The position numbers were made by a program, and so were the translations under genes. The notes under the pieces are model-generated. The model worked only from the letters and a program-made list of their open reading frames with translations, had not been told where the DNA came from and did no database searches. Shown piece after piece: positions 1 to 17,950 of a stretch of DNA of 64,000 bases. This DNA comes from Struthio camelus (lineage: Eukaryota > Chordata > Aves > Struthioniformes > Struthionidae): positions 4,400,001 through 4,464,000 of the forward strand of contig NC_090967.1 of assembly GCF_040807025.1 (NCBI RefSeq), written 5' to 3'. The stretch's first letter is position 1. Every line of letters begins with the position of its first letter.

Positions 1-115
1 ATGCGTCCCTTGGCTGTTCCGAGAGGCTCTCCCCATGTCTCTTGCTCTTTGTGCTGCTGTCTTCAGCAGTCCCCCTTTTCCCCCATCCCCCTAATGCCCC
101 TGTTCCCCTCCGCAG

Positions 116-1593
116 GACCCCCAGCCCCAGGCTAAGAAGCTGAAGACTGAAAGCTGGGAGCGGAGCGTGGGCACGTTGAACAGCAAGTCCCAGCTGGCTG
201 GGCTGGTCACAGTGAGGAAGCCGAAGCCGGGTGCCACCCTGGCTAACGGGACAGAGAAGCAAGGCGCCACGGCCAGCACTGGTAACTGCCGACGTGGGGA
301 TCGGGTTGGCTTGTCTGAGCTGAGCGACTGGGAAGGGATTTGGCAACACCAAAGTGGCATTTAGTGCTGCGTTGTTTTCAGAGCCTGAACTCTCTCAGAT
401 TGCGTCTATGTTGTGGGACAGATGTGACCATGGTGATGTAAGAAGGGGGTTGTCCTTGCTTTGAGGAGACATTGTAGCACCTGATGTACTGGAGAGAGGA
501 GAGGTTCCTTCCTGGCCTTTGGCAGCAAGCCAGGACCTTGGAGACGCTGGCTGGCAGGGTCATAAGCTTCAAAACAGCTTCTTAGTGCTCAGATATGATG
601 CTGGGAGCCATCACAATAGTGAGATATGATTGTAACAGCAAGAAAATCACTTTGGGTTTGGGCCCTCTTGTAAAACCTGCCAAGCTTTGGGAATTCAGCA
701 CCTCCAAAGAAGTGAAAACAAGCAGAAGGGCTTTCTAACACCTCGTAGTTCACTGCCCCAGGAGGGCAGAGGGCCCGTGGGTTTGACAGAGCAGCAGGTC
801 AGTTCAACTGTGAGCTGATGCAGTCATTGGCTTAGGAAATCTCTGACCTGAGGGGATCCCTGGGGAAGGACAGCTCTGTGTTTGCCCCCTTTTTCACATG
901 CTGTCTGCAACCACCTGCTTCTGGCTGCTGTCAGGGTCCGTTCAGCCCAGATTGTGCTGGGGAAACTGCCCATCCTTCAAGGACTTGGCTCAGAGCTGGC
1001 ACGGGGCTCTCCGCGCATGACGGTGCCACATGCTTGCAGCTGGCAGCTTGTGTAGCCAAAGCCGAGAGCTGGCGTCTCTCTTCCTCTCCAATGGCTGAAA
1101 TCTCCCCGGTGGCGCAGTGGGGAGAAGAGTGCCTGAGCACGCCCCTCTCCCAGCGCCGCTCGTTGCGGGAGAGAGGGTTTTGCAGACCTTGTGCCAACCT
1201 TGCTGCTTCCTCCGCGCTGCCGCGGGGCGCAGACAAGAGGCCCCAGCTGAGGAGGTCGGGGGGAGGGTGCGGGGTCTCCTTGTCTGCCCGGTTTAACCTT
1301 GTCATGCTCATCGAGATTCAGGCCAAGGGATGAGGCGCTGCTTGGACTCCCGCTCCCAGCGCCTCGGCTCCAGCCGTGCGCAGCTGCCTGCGGCTAGCGG
1401 AGCAAGGCAGGCTTGGGTTTCTGTGCGGGTGGTTGTGCTGAGCCCATGGGGTTTGCCGGCAGCAGGGAGGGCTGTACCTGACAGTTTGCTCTCTGCTTGG
1501 CTTGCAGGCTCGTTTCCCACAGCAACGGGCAGCACGTCCTCCCTCGGCTTGTTGGGGGCGTATTCGGACAGCGAGGACAGCACGAGTGACTGA
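116..1593 (+). CDS. YJU2: YJU2 (CCDC94) splicing factor, last two coding exons
   Basis: This is the C-terminal end of a gene that enters from the left. Exons are 116-281 (acceptor ending at 115, donor GTAACT at 282) and 1508-1593 (acceptor ending at 1507, stop TGA). They join in phase 1. The encoded tail contains SKSQLAGLVTV and ends LGLLGAYSDSEDSTSD, which I recognise as the disordered, acidic-serine end of vertebrate YJU2. YJU2 is a spliceosome factor that acts at the first catalytic step of pre-mRNA splicing in the nucleus. The N-terminal zinc-binding conserved part is outside the window. The final SDSEDSTSD looks like a casein-kinase-2 type acidic serine cluster. Nothing else is recognised in the 1.2-kb intron (282-1507). 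Identity is supported by the neighbouring SHD gene, as in human 19p13.3. Confidence 0.88.
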
Positions 1594-2156
1594 CGTGCCA
1601 CCGAGCCAGGGCCGACAGTGGGGATCGCGGGCTGTTCTTCCCCTCCCACTTCACAGCCAGCCCGGCACAGAGCTGGCTTCGCTGCGTTCAGGCCCCAGCG
1701 GGGTTTCCAAGCCGCCTGCACACAGGCCGGCCATCTGGAGCCCCAACGTCTTCATGCAGGGAACGCCGGGGTGCGTAGCCATCCTCAGAGGGGAACGCTG
1801 TGCCTAGGACAATGCTGCCCTCGCCCCAAGCTCTGTCTTGCCAGACCCTGGCAGCTGGCACCGTTTAACAGCGCCAGCAAGCTGAACCTGGGGTGAATTG
1901 GATAAACGGTTTCCTATTATGAGGATATCGCTGCTTGGTTGCAGCGTGTGGAAAGCCCTGATGCTGTTCGTGCCCAGACTCAGCTTCCAGCCAGCCCCAG
2001 GGAGTGTGATGGGGCCTAGCCCTGCTCCTGTAATGTATTTGGGAGCCCCAGGGCCTGCCGAGACAGTGCGGTTGGTTTTGCTGGTCCCCGCTGTCCTCTC
2101 CCGTGCTGTGGCTTTCCCTATGCCCGGTTGTGTGACTCACCAGTGCTCTGACTGCA

Positions 2157-2162
2157 AATAAA
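2157..2162 (+). terminator. YJU2: YJU2 polyadenylation signal, proximal
   Basis: AATAAA lies 564 bases after the YJU2 stop and is followed by T-rich sequence (2178-2205) suitable as a downstream element. This is the likeliest 3' end of YJU2. Confidence 0.65.
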
Positions 2163-2693
2163 GGGACCTCAGGGCCTTTCTCCCTTTCTGCCTTGTGTCT
2201 CAGGGAGCAGAGGGAAGGCAAAAGCTCAACATTCCTCTTTTGCCAGCGAAGCTCCCCCTCCCTTCGCTTCCCTAGCCCTGGGTGTCTCCTGCCCCCCTTG
2301 CGTGGGGCTCAGCTCCCCCCGTTGCCTCCTTTGTGAGATGAGCCTGAATCCCCTGTTGCTTTTCTGTTGGATGAGAGGCCAAATGCTGCAGCACTGATCC
2401 TGGGAGGGCTTGTCCCCCCGGGCCCCTTCCCCTGCCAGAGCTGGGCTTGATCCTACTGCTGCCCTGGGCTCATGTCCCTGCACCAGCTGGGTGCGGACAC
2501 CTGGCCTGTGTGTCTGGGTAGGTCTGGGGGTCCAGCCAGGGTCTGGGGACCCCATCGTGCAGGGATGAGGATGTCCCAGCTGGGCTGACACCAGCCTTCC
2601 TGCACCCCAGCTGTCCCCGGCAGCTCTGTGCTAAACCCATCTCCGCTCCTCGTGTTCAGGGAGCAATTGCATTTCCTCTGCTCACAGCCAGGT

Positions 2694-2699
2694 AATAAA
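2694..2699 (+). terminator. YJU2: Possible distal YJU2 polyadenylation signal
   Basis: A second AATAAA is followed within 30 bases by GT-rich sequence (2700-2735). It could end a longer YJU2 3' UTR isoform. There is no other plus-strand gene it could serve. Confidence 0.45.
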
Positions 2700-4134
2700 G
2701 TGGATGTGTCAGAGCCTGTCACTTTGTCGTCGTCTTCTCTCGGATGGAGCGGTTGTTGGTCTACGAGCTCGGGGGAGATGCAAGGAGTTTGTGCTACCTC
2801 TGCATGTGCTGGGGCAGGGGGAGCTCCGAGGACCCTGCCTGGCAATGCAGCTGAGGCGCGGGGTCTGCACACCCCTGCCTCGGCGGGACCGCGCAGCGTC
2901 TGTGCACCCCAGCTGGGGCTCAACCTGGGGCTCTTCTTCCTCTTGTCCTAACCCATGTCTGCTAATCGCCCCCCTGTCCCTAGACTCCTTGTCGAGACAC
3001 CCACCCCTAATTAACAAGCCCTGATTAACCTCCACTTAGATCCTCACACATGACTCTCTGGGCTGGGGGCTGGGGCAGCTGCCATTTATGGGAGCTGGGG
3101 ATAAAAGGCAGCTTCCCCCCCACCCAATCCTGCCGCTCCGGTGGCAATTAGTATTCCTCGCACGTGCATTTTAATTAGCTTCCTCAAATATTAATGGTGG
3201 ATATTGGGCTCTGGCCCTGGGATTTGCGTGTGATGAGATCTGTCAACAGCAGTTCTGCGAGTCCAGCAGAGTGTGTCCCCGCTCCCGTGTGTGTCCCCGG
3301 ACACGCGTGTGCCCCCGGCCACGTCCTGGCTGCCACGTGTGTCCCCCCAGCCGCCCCCTGCCCCCCCCCAGAAGCCAGCCGCGGGTGGGAGACAGAGGTC
3401 TTTGTTCTGGGAAGGGACAATAAGGCTGAGCTAGGGCCGGGGACCCCTCAGCCCCCCTGGCCCCGTGGTGTGGACCCCAGGGCTCCCAGACCCCCAAATC
3501 CTGGGGGGGGCAGAGAGGGGAGCCAGAGCCTCCCGCCCCTGAGAGCCAGCTCCCCTGGGGCTGGGGGGGTGCAGGGGGCCCTGGCACTGCTGAAGGTTCC
3601 CAAAACCTTCCCGGAGCAGGCAGGGGACGAGCCCACAGTGCCCGGGGTCCCCTGAGATTGGTTCCCCCCCCCAGCCCTGACCTCCCCTCCGGGGGGGGGG
3701 GGCTGGGGACACCCCTGCACTTGGGGACGTTGGGGTGCTTCCTGGCAGCGTCCGGGGGTCCCGGGGTGGGTTCCCCCCCCAACCCCCTTGCGGCCAGAGC
3801 ACCCCGGGGGGGGGGGGTCCCAGCCCTCCCCATCCCGGTGTCCCCCCCGGGGTGGGGGTGGGGGACGGACGGTTCCGGTGCGCCTCCCCATCCCAGTGCC
3901 GCCCACGGGTCTCAACTCCAGTTTCCCAGTCTCTCCCAGTCCCGGTGCCCCCCCAACCCCCGGCCCGGAGGCCCCCCCCCCCACTCGGCGGGGCGGGGGC
4001 GCCGCTCGCTCCGGTCCGCGCCGAGCGCGGCGGCGACACAAAGCGGCTGCCGGTGCCCGGCGGCGGCGGCGGCGGTTCGCGGGGTCCCGCTCGGCGCTCG
4101 CGGGGCTCCCGGTACCGGTACCGGCGGCCCCGCC
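2700..4134. other. YJU2-SHD intergenic region and SHD 5' flank
   Basis: Apart from the AT-rich island at 3000-3240, this stretch is C/G-rich with long G or C runs (about 3685-3702, 3810). From about 3980 it becomes CpG-dense up to the SHD start, consistent with a CpG-island promoter. No coding exon was found. Confidence 0.6.
3000..3240. promoter_or_regulatory. AT-rich homeodomain-site cluster upstream of SHD
   Basis: In otherwise GC-rich intergenic DNA this 240-bp island holds TAATTAA (3008-3014), a TGATTAA (around 3022), CATTTATGG (about 3083-3091), GATAAAAG (3100-3107), CAATTAG (3145-3151), a CACGTG E-box (3161-3166) and TAATTAG (3172-3178). The cluster resembles a conserved enhancer bound by homeodomain factors, about 0.9 kb upstream of the SHD start codon. 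GATAAAAG could also be a TATA-like element. Function is inferred from motif density only. Confidence 0.4.
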
Positions 4135-6960
<2,826 letters not shown>

Positions 6961-7022
6961 GCCCACCGCCGCCGCACAGGGACACCCAGCCGGCCCCCAT
7001 CACCCTGGGCCCGTGGCCCCCC

Positions 7023-7028
7023 ATTAAA
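7023..7028 (+). terminator. SHD: SHD polyadenylation signal (ATTAAA)
   Basis: ATTAAA lies 63 bases after the SHD stop codon, followed by a TG-rich stretch (7045-7075). This gives a very short SHD 3' UTR. Confidence 0.7.
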
Positions 7029-7762
7029 GTCCCATGTGCAGACCGTGCTGCTGGCTGCTGTGTGCTCTGTGTCTCCCCCCCCCCCCCCGCCCCCAGACGC
7101 CTGGGTCCCCTGCCTGGCTCGGGACACGGCCAAGGAGACACCTCGGGGTGCTGCACCCCCAGCCCAGCCCTCCCCCCCCACCGAGAGTGGCTCCGTAGAC
7201 ATGGAGACACTCTGGTGCCTCTTGGGGGGGCGGGTGCTGCACTCTATGATCTGTCCAGGCAACGGCCCATTGTCACTTCCTGTGCTGGTCCACGAGTGGA
7301 AACGGGTGGCGGTGGTGGGGGCCCAGGTGTCCGGGCTCCTGCCTTCACCCCCCACCCCGCTCTAACCTTGCCTCCCCCCCACCCCTAGGAGCCCAGGTGT
7401 TCGGGTGAGGGTGGGCGTTGGCAGGGGCCGCTCCAGTGGCTGCGGATGCCCCGTGGAGCCCCTGGGTGCTGGGCGCCAGCGGTGGGGGGATGGTGCCACA
7501 GGCACAGGAAGCCATCGCACAGGAAATGGTGGGTGGTGAGATGGTGCAAAACACCTTTTGGGGGGGGGGACTTTTCTGCACACCGGGGGGGGGGACTCCA
7601 GGCAGGGCACCCCGCACACCACACTGGCGATCGTCTGCCAGGGCGGCCCGTGGGTAAACTGAGGCACAGGCACAGTTGCACGGCGCCAGCTTTTGATGGC
7701 CAAACGCAAACAAGTGCAACCAAGGACGTCGCAGCGGGTCATCGATGCCCTTGTGCAGCCCC
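7029..7762. other. SHD-TMIGD2 tail-to-tail spacer
   Basis: This holds the SHD downstream region and presumably the TMIGD2 3' UTR. No AATAAA or ATTAAA was found on the minus strand here, so the TMIGD2 cleavage site is not placed. A non-repetitive patch at about 7180-7310 stands out among C- and G-runs but carries no feature I can name. Confidence 0.5.
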
Positions 7763-10205
7763 TCAGGGCCAGGCACGGTGGGCGCCCAGGGGCCCGGGAT
7801 GCCTGGGGTGCTCAGGGCACGCAGGGTGCCCGGGGGGCCATGCCTGCTGGAGGCCCTCCTGGTGGATGCTCTCCATGTTCTGAGGTGGGACCAGCTCCTT
7901 GGGGGCCTTCTCCGAGCGGGGCTCTGTGTTCAGGTAGATGGCCGCATCTGGGGGGCGGCGGGCACCAAGTGGGCTCACGAGCCACCCGAGGTGCTGGCAC
8001 AGCCGAGTCTCCCCTCCACGGTGCCACCCCCGGCGTCTCCCTTGGGTGCCCCCAGGGGTGCTTGGGGTGAGCCCCAGCGGGAGCTGGGGTGCAGAAGGCA
8101 TGGGGGTGGATGGGCATGGGGGAGATGGGCTGGGGGTATAGGGCATGGGTAGAGGGTAACGGCTATTTGGACACGGGGGCATTTGGGTGCAGAGATATTT
8201 GGGGGGGAGGGATATTTGGGCATGGGGGCATTTGAGCACGGGGATATTGGGGCAGGGGGATATTTACGTGCGGGGATGTTTTGGGCACGGGGATATTTGG
8301 GCACAGGGATATTTGGGCGTGGGGATATTTTGGGTGCAGAGATATTTTGGGCATGGGGGCACTTGGGTGCAGGGGCATTTGGGCACGGGGATATTTGGGC
8401 GCAGGGTCATTTGGGTGCAGGAGCATTTGGGTGCAGAGATATTTTGGGCACGGGGATATTTGGGCATGGGAGCATTTGGGCGCAGGGGCATTTGGGTGCA
8501 GAGATATTTTGGGCACGGGCATTTGGGCATGGGGATATTTGGGCACAGGAATATTTGGGTGTGGGGATATTTTGGGTGCAGAGATATTTGAGGCGCAGGG
8601 GCATTTGGGCATGGGGATATTTGGGCACAGGGATATTTGGGCGTGGGGCTATTTTGGGTGCAGAGATATTTTGGGCATGGGGGCACTTGGGTGCAGGGGC
8701 ATTTGGGCACGGGGATATTTGGGCGCAGGGGCATTTGGGTGCGGGGATATTTTGGGTGCGGGGATATTTTGGGCGCAGAGATATTTTGGGCATGGGGGCA
8801 TTTGGGCGCGGGGCGGCCAGGGGCAGGTTACCTGCGTTCCTGCGCCGGTGCCAGCAGCAGGCCAGGGCCAGGCTGAGCAGCAGCAGGGCCAGGACCCCTG
8901 CCAGCCCCCCAGCCACCCCTGCAAGCACACGCAGCTGAGCTGGGCACGCCGGGGTGCCCGGGCACCCACCGAGGGCATCAGGGACCCAGTCACCCACGGC
9001 GTGTCTGTCGTCAGCTGCTGCCGGCGCTGGGAAATCAGAGTCAGGGCTGTGCCGGCCCCCGCAGCGCGGTGCCCCCCCCGCCGCCGGCCGCCGGCGCCTA
9101 CCTGCGCTCACGGTGAGCTGGGTGCCATTGCCGGAGACCTTGGCCAAGTGGGGGCTCTCCAGGGTGACCCGGCACACGTAGCGGCCGGCGTCGTCCAGGC
9201 GGGCGTCGCGGAGGTCCAGGACGGCATGGGGCGAGCGCCAGGTGAGGTGCAGGTGAGGGCCGCAGGTGGTGGCGGCGGTGGCGTTGGAGTTCAGGCGGAT
9301 GGTGCACAGCACCCCGTGTCCCCTGTCCTTGAGCCACTCCAGGTGGAGCTGGATCCAGGGCTCTGCGGACGTCACCTGGCACTCCAGGGCCACCTTGCCG
9401 CCCAGGGCCACCCACGCCTCCTTCGGCTTCTGGTTCACCTGCAGGGCACCCGCTGCCGCCGGCGGGTCACACCAGGCTGGCCCCGGGATGGTCCCCCCGG
9501 GCCACCCGCCGGCCTGGCGCTGCCCCCGGGGAGGGACACGCCGGGGCACCCCGGGGAGGGGGACACGTGGGGCCGGCTGCCCTAGTGCCACCCGGGGGAT
9601 GGAGGCATCAAAGCACCCTGGGGCAAGGGAGCCAGCTGTCCGGCTGCCCCAGGGTCCCCCAGTGCCACCCATGGGGACGGGGGACCTGAGACACCTTGGG
9701 GACCTGAGGCACCTTGGGGACCCGGCCCCAGGCGTCCTGCTTGCACATCCCTGTCCCCCCCAGTCCCTGACCGCTGACCCAAGACAACGCAGACCAGATG
9801 CCCCCCCCGCTGTCTGTGTGTCTGTCCCCATCCTGCCCTGCCAGCCATCTCCCCCTCCTTCTGTGCCATCCCATCGCCCTCCACATCCCCACTGCCCCCC
9901 ATCCCGTTCCCTCCAGCCATGTCAACCCCTGCTGCCCGTCCCTCTGTCCCCATCCTGTCCCCAATCCATCCCCCCCCCAACCCCTCTCCGATCGCCTCTC
10001 AGCCCCCCAGGACAGATGTCCCCCTCTGGTGTCCCTGGCCCTGCAGGGTAGAGCCAGGCATCGCCCAACCGCCTGGGCTGCAGGGCAGGGGGAGGAGGGG
10101 ACATGGAGACTGTCCCCTCTGGCCCCCCTCGGCAGACCCTGTCCCCCCGCCCCGACCTGACTCACTGCTGAGGAAGAGGAGGACGAGGATCCCAAGCCCC
10201 CACAT
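7763..10205 (-). CDS. TMIGD2: TMIGD2 (CD28H/IGPR-1), transmembrane and Ig domain receptor
   Basis: Minus-strand exons in reading order: 10166-10205 (signal peptide MWGLGILVLLFLS), 9102-9452 (single V-type Ig domain), optional 8994-9026 (11-codon stalk), 8832-8918 (transmembrane segment) and 7763-7947 (tail, stop TGA). All junctions are phase 1. Without the stalk exon the product has 220 residues, with it 231. In the Ig domain Cys38 and Cys107 form the canonical pair; Cys63 (VLC) and Cys77 (TCGP) match two extra cysteines that I remember in human TMIGD2. N-glycosylation sequons are NAT at 70 and NGT at 122. The short tail has one tyrosine motif, IYLNTE (Tyr164 without the stalk exon). In mammals this receptor binds HHLA2 and co-stimulates T and NK cells. 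The gene is head-to-head with FSD1, as in human. Confidence 0.87.
8163..8812. repeat. 16-17-bp minisatellite in the TMIGD2 intron before the tail exon
   Basis: About 40 tandem copies of a unit close to GGGCACGGGGATATTT, varied as GGGTGCAGAGATATTTT and GGGCATGGGGGCATTT. Higher-order blocks are visible: the stretch around 8283-8400 recurs nearly unchanged at about 8613-8725. It fills most of the intron between 7947 and 8832 and stays open in several frames on both strands by chance. Confidence 0.9.
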
Positions 10206-10439
10206 CCTGGTGCCACTGGTGTCCCCTTGCCAGCCGGCTGCCCCTGCTCGTGTCCCCGAGTCGGCCTCCTCCCTTCGGGGTCCCTGTCACCAAGGTGTCT
10301 GCACCCCCGAAGTGTCACTGTCCCCTAACAGTCCTCGACTGTCACTTACGCCTGCCTCGGGTGGTGCCACAGCTTCCTGCCACAGCTTCCTGCCACAGCA
10401 CCACCACGTCCCTGGCCACAGGGACAAGGGATGCAGATG

Positions 10440-11160
10440 GGGGCGGGGACAAGGACATGATGATGGCCATCAATGTGGATGGTGACAGGGATGGGGGAGA
10501 CGGACAAGGAGAGGGAACAGGGACATGAATGTCAACATGGACGTGGATGGGGATGGGGGACAGGGATGGGGACATGGGCAGGGGACAGGGACATGGACGT
10601 GGGGATGGTGATGGGGACAGGGATGGGGAGGTAGGCAGGGATGGGGATAGGGATGTGGACATGGACATGGATGGGGACACGGACATGGATGGGGACAGGA
10701 ATGTGGACATGGACGGGGATGGTGATGGGGACGGGGAGGGGGACATGGACATGGATGGGGATGAGGACAGGGACACAGACATGGATGGGGATGGTGATGG
10801 GGACAGGGATGAGGACAAGGATATAGACATGGACTGGAATGGCAATGGGGACAGGGATGGAGACATGGACAGGGATGGGGATGGGGGATGCGGAGAGGGG
10901 TGGGGACATGGACATGGATGGGGATGGGGACGAGGACAGGGACATGGACACGGATGGGGATGGTGATGGGGACAGGCACGAGGCTAGAGACATGGCCATG
11001 GATGGGGATGGGGATGGGGATGGGGACAAGGACAGGGACATGGCCATGGATGGGGATGGTGACGGGGACAGAGATGGGGACATGGACAGGGATGGGGTTG
11101 GGGACAAGGACAGGGACATGGCCATGGATGGGGATGGTGATGGGGACAGAGATGGGGCAC
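10440..11160. repeat. Purine-rich minisatellite between TMIGD2 and FSD1
   Basis: About 700 bp built from degenerate 6-bp steps (GGGGAC, AGGGAT, ATGGAC, ATGGAT) combined into 18-24-bp units. The plus strand is almost pyrimidine-poor, with only scattered C and T. It lies directly upstream of the FSD1 promoter. Confidence 0.9.
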
Positions 11161-11381
11161 CCTCTTGCACCAGAACCCCCACCCCCCACCTCGGGCAAGG
11201 GAAACTGAGGCAGCTCCAGCCTGGCCCCCTACACGGGGACATGCCACCGCTCTGGCCCGGCCCCCGGGCTTGGGGACGGTGCGCACTGGGGGTCCGCAGC
11301 CCCGTCCCACTGGGACAACCGGGCCGGTCCCCGCCCCGTGCCCAGGGGCACCGCTGGACCCGGTGCTCCCCCCCCCCGAGA

Positions 11382-11468
11382 ACTACATTTCCCGGCGTGC
11401 CCCGGGGTCCGCCTCAGGACTACATTTCCCGGCGTGCCCCGGGGTCCGGACTCGGTTTCCCGGCGTGC
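11382..11468 (+). promoter_or_regulatory. FSD1: Three tandem ZNF143/THAP11-type promoter elements of FSD1
   Basis: ACTACATTTCCCGGCGTGC occurs twice, at 11382-11400 and 11419-11437. A third, degraded copy at 11450-11468 keeps TTTCCCGGCGTGC. The motif matches the known vertebrate core-promoter element ACTACAAYTCCCAGMATGC bound by ZNF143 and THAP11/HCFC1. The copies lie 100-185 bases upstream of the FSD1 ATG inside a CpG island. Confidence 0.7.
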
Positions 11469-11567
11469 CCCGCGGGGGCGGGGCGGGGGGGGGGGGCCGC
11501 CGCTCCCGCTTTGTTGGTGTCCGGGGCCGAGCGGCGGCGGCGGCGGCGGCGGCGGGGCCGGCCCGGT

Positions 11568-17119
<5,552 letters not shown>

Positions 17120-17482
17120 AGCCGGGCCCCGGCCCGCCGGGCCGCGGCCCGCCGCGGGCACCCCCAGGCAAGAGCACTGAATGTACCGACCTCCCCCCCC
17201 CCACCCCCCCAACCAAACCCCGCGCACACGATGCCCTCGCCGCGCGTCCCCCCCCCTCCCCACCCTCCGCCCCGGGGCCCGGGCACCGGCCGGGGCTGTG
17301 CCAGCTCGCCGGGTCACCGCGGGACGCTGGGGCTGGCACGCGCTGGCACCCGCGGCCTCCGGGTCACCCCCCCCCTCCTTTCCCCGACTCCGCGTCATCC
17401 CACCCCCTCGCTGCGGCGGGCACCAGGCTGGCGCTGCCCCCCACCACCACCACCACCATCGACAGCTGCTTCTGGCCTTAAG

Positions 17483-17488
17483 AATAAA
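17483..17488 (+). terminator. FSD1: FSD1 polyadenylation signal
   Basis: AATAAA lies 364 bases after the FSD1 stop. Only 172 bases separate it from the STAP2 signal on the opposite strand. Confidence 0.75.
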
Positions 17489-17660
17489 GTGGGATCTAGG
17501 TGTGACGCGGCCCCGCTGCCATGTTGGGGCTGGGAGGCTGCGGGGTGGCACCCGCCCCAGGCGGAAAGGGGGTGGGTTTTTTTTGGGGGGGGGGGTGCCC
17601 CTCTGCGCCATCCCCGTGGCAGCAAGGATTCAGGCAGGGTCTGAGCAGGACGGATGTGGC

Positions 17661-17666
17661 TTTATT
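17661..17666 (-). terminator. STAP2: STAP2 polyadenylation signal
   Basis: TTTATT on the plus strand is AATAAA on the STAP2 strand, 285 bases after its stop codon. FSD1 and STAP2 transcripts therefore end almost back-to-back. Confidence 0.75.
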
Positions 17667-17950
17667 TGCGACGCCACCCTGGGCAACGTGGTTTTGGGGG
17701 GGGGGGGCTGTTTCTGCCTCCCGTGCCAGGCGGTGCCACCTGCACCCTGCGGTGCCACCCTGTGCCCCGTCCCCAGAGCGGGGCCCAGCAGGACTTTTTG
17801 GGGGGGCTTCTTGGTCTCAGGGGTGGGTGCTGGTGTCACTCGTAATGGGGTCACCCAGACCCCCCCCCCCGGCTCAGCGCCAAGGCAGAGCCCTGTTGGG
17901 GGGGGGGCTGCGCCCGGCGAGGGGCACCCCCAGGGCCCCCGCGGCACCCG

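Larger units (their letters stand above)
10206..11567. other. TMIGD2-FSD1 divergent intergenic region
   Basis: 1.36 kb separate the two start codons. It contains a tandem array (10440-11160), unremarkable C-rich sequence at both ends, and a CpG-rich FSD1 promoter with ACTACA-type sites (11382-11468). No exon was found. Confidence 0.6.

Noticed and set aside
3100-3107. GATAAAAG as a TATA box for an unannotated gene
   Set aside because: No first exon with a plausible open frame and donor follows within a few hundred bases; it is kept only as part of a regulatory cluster.
8281-9585. A 434-codon plus-strand frame through the TMIGD2 minisatellite
   Set aside because: The first half is repeat translation (GDI, WAQG) and the second half is antisense to the Ig exon.
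10470-11242. Minus-strand frames rich in HPHPCPCP or SPSPSMS
   Set aside because: They translate the purine-rich minisatellite upstream of FSD1; no start context or splice structure supports a gene.
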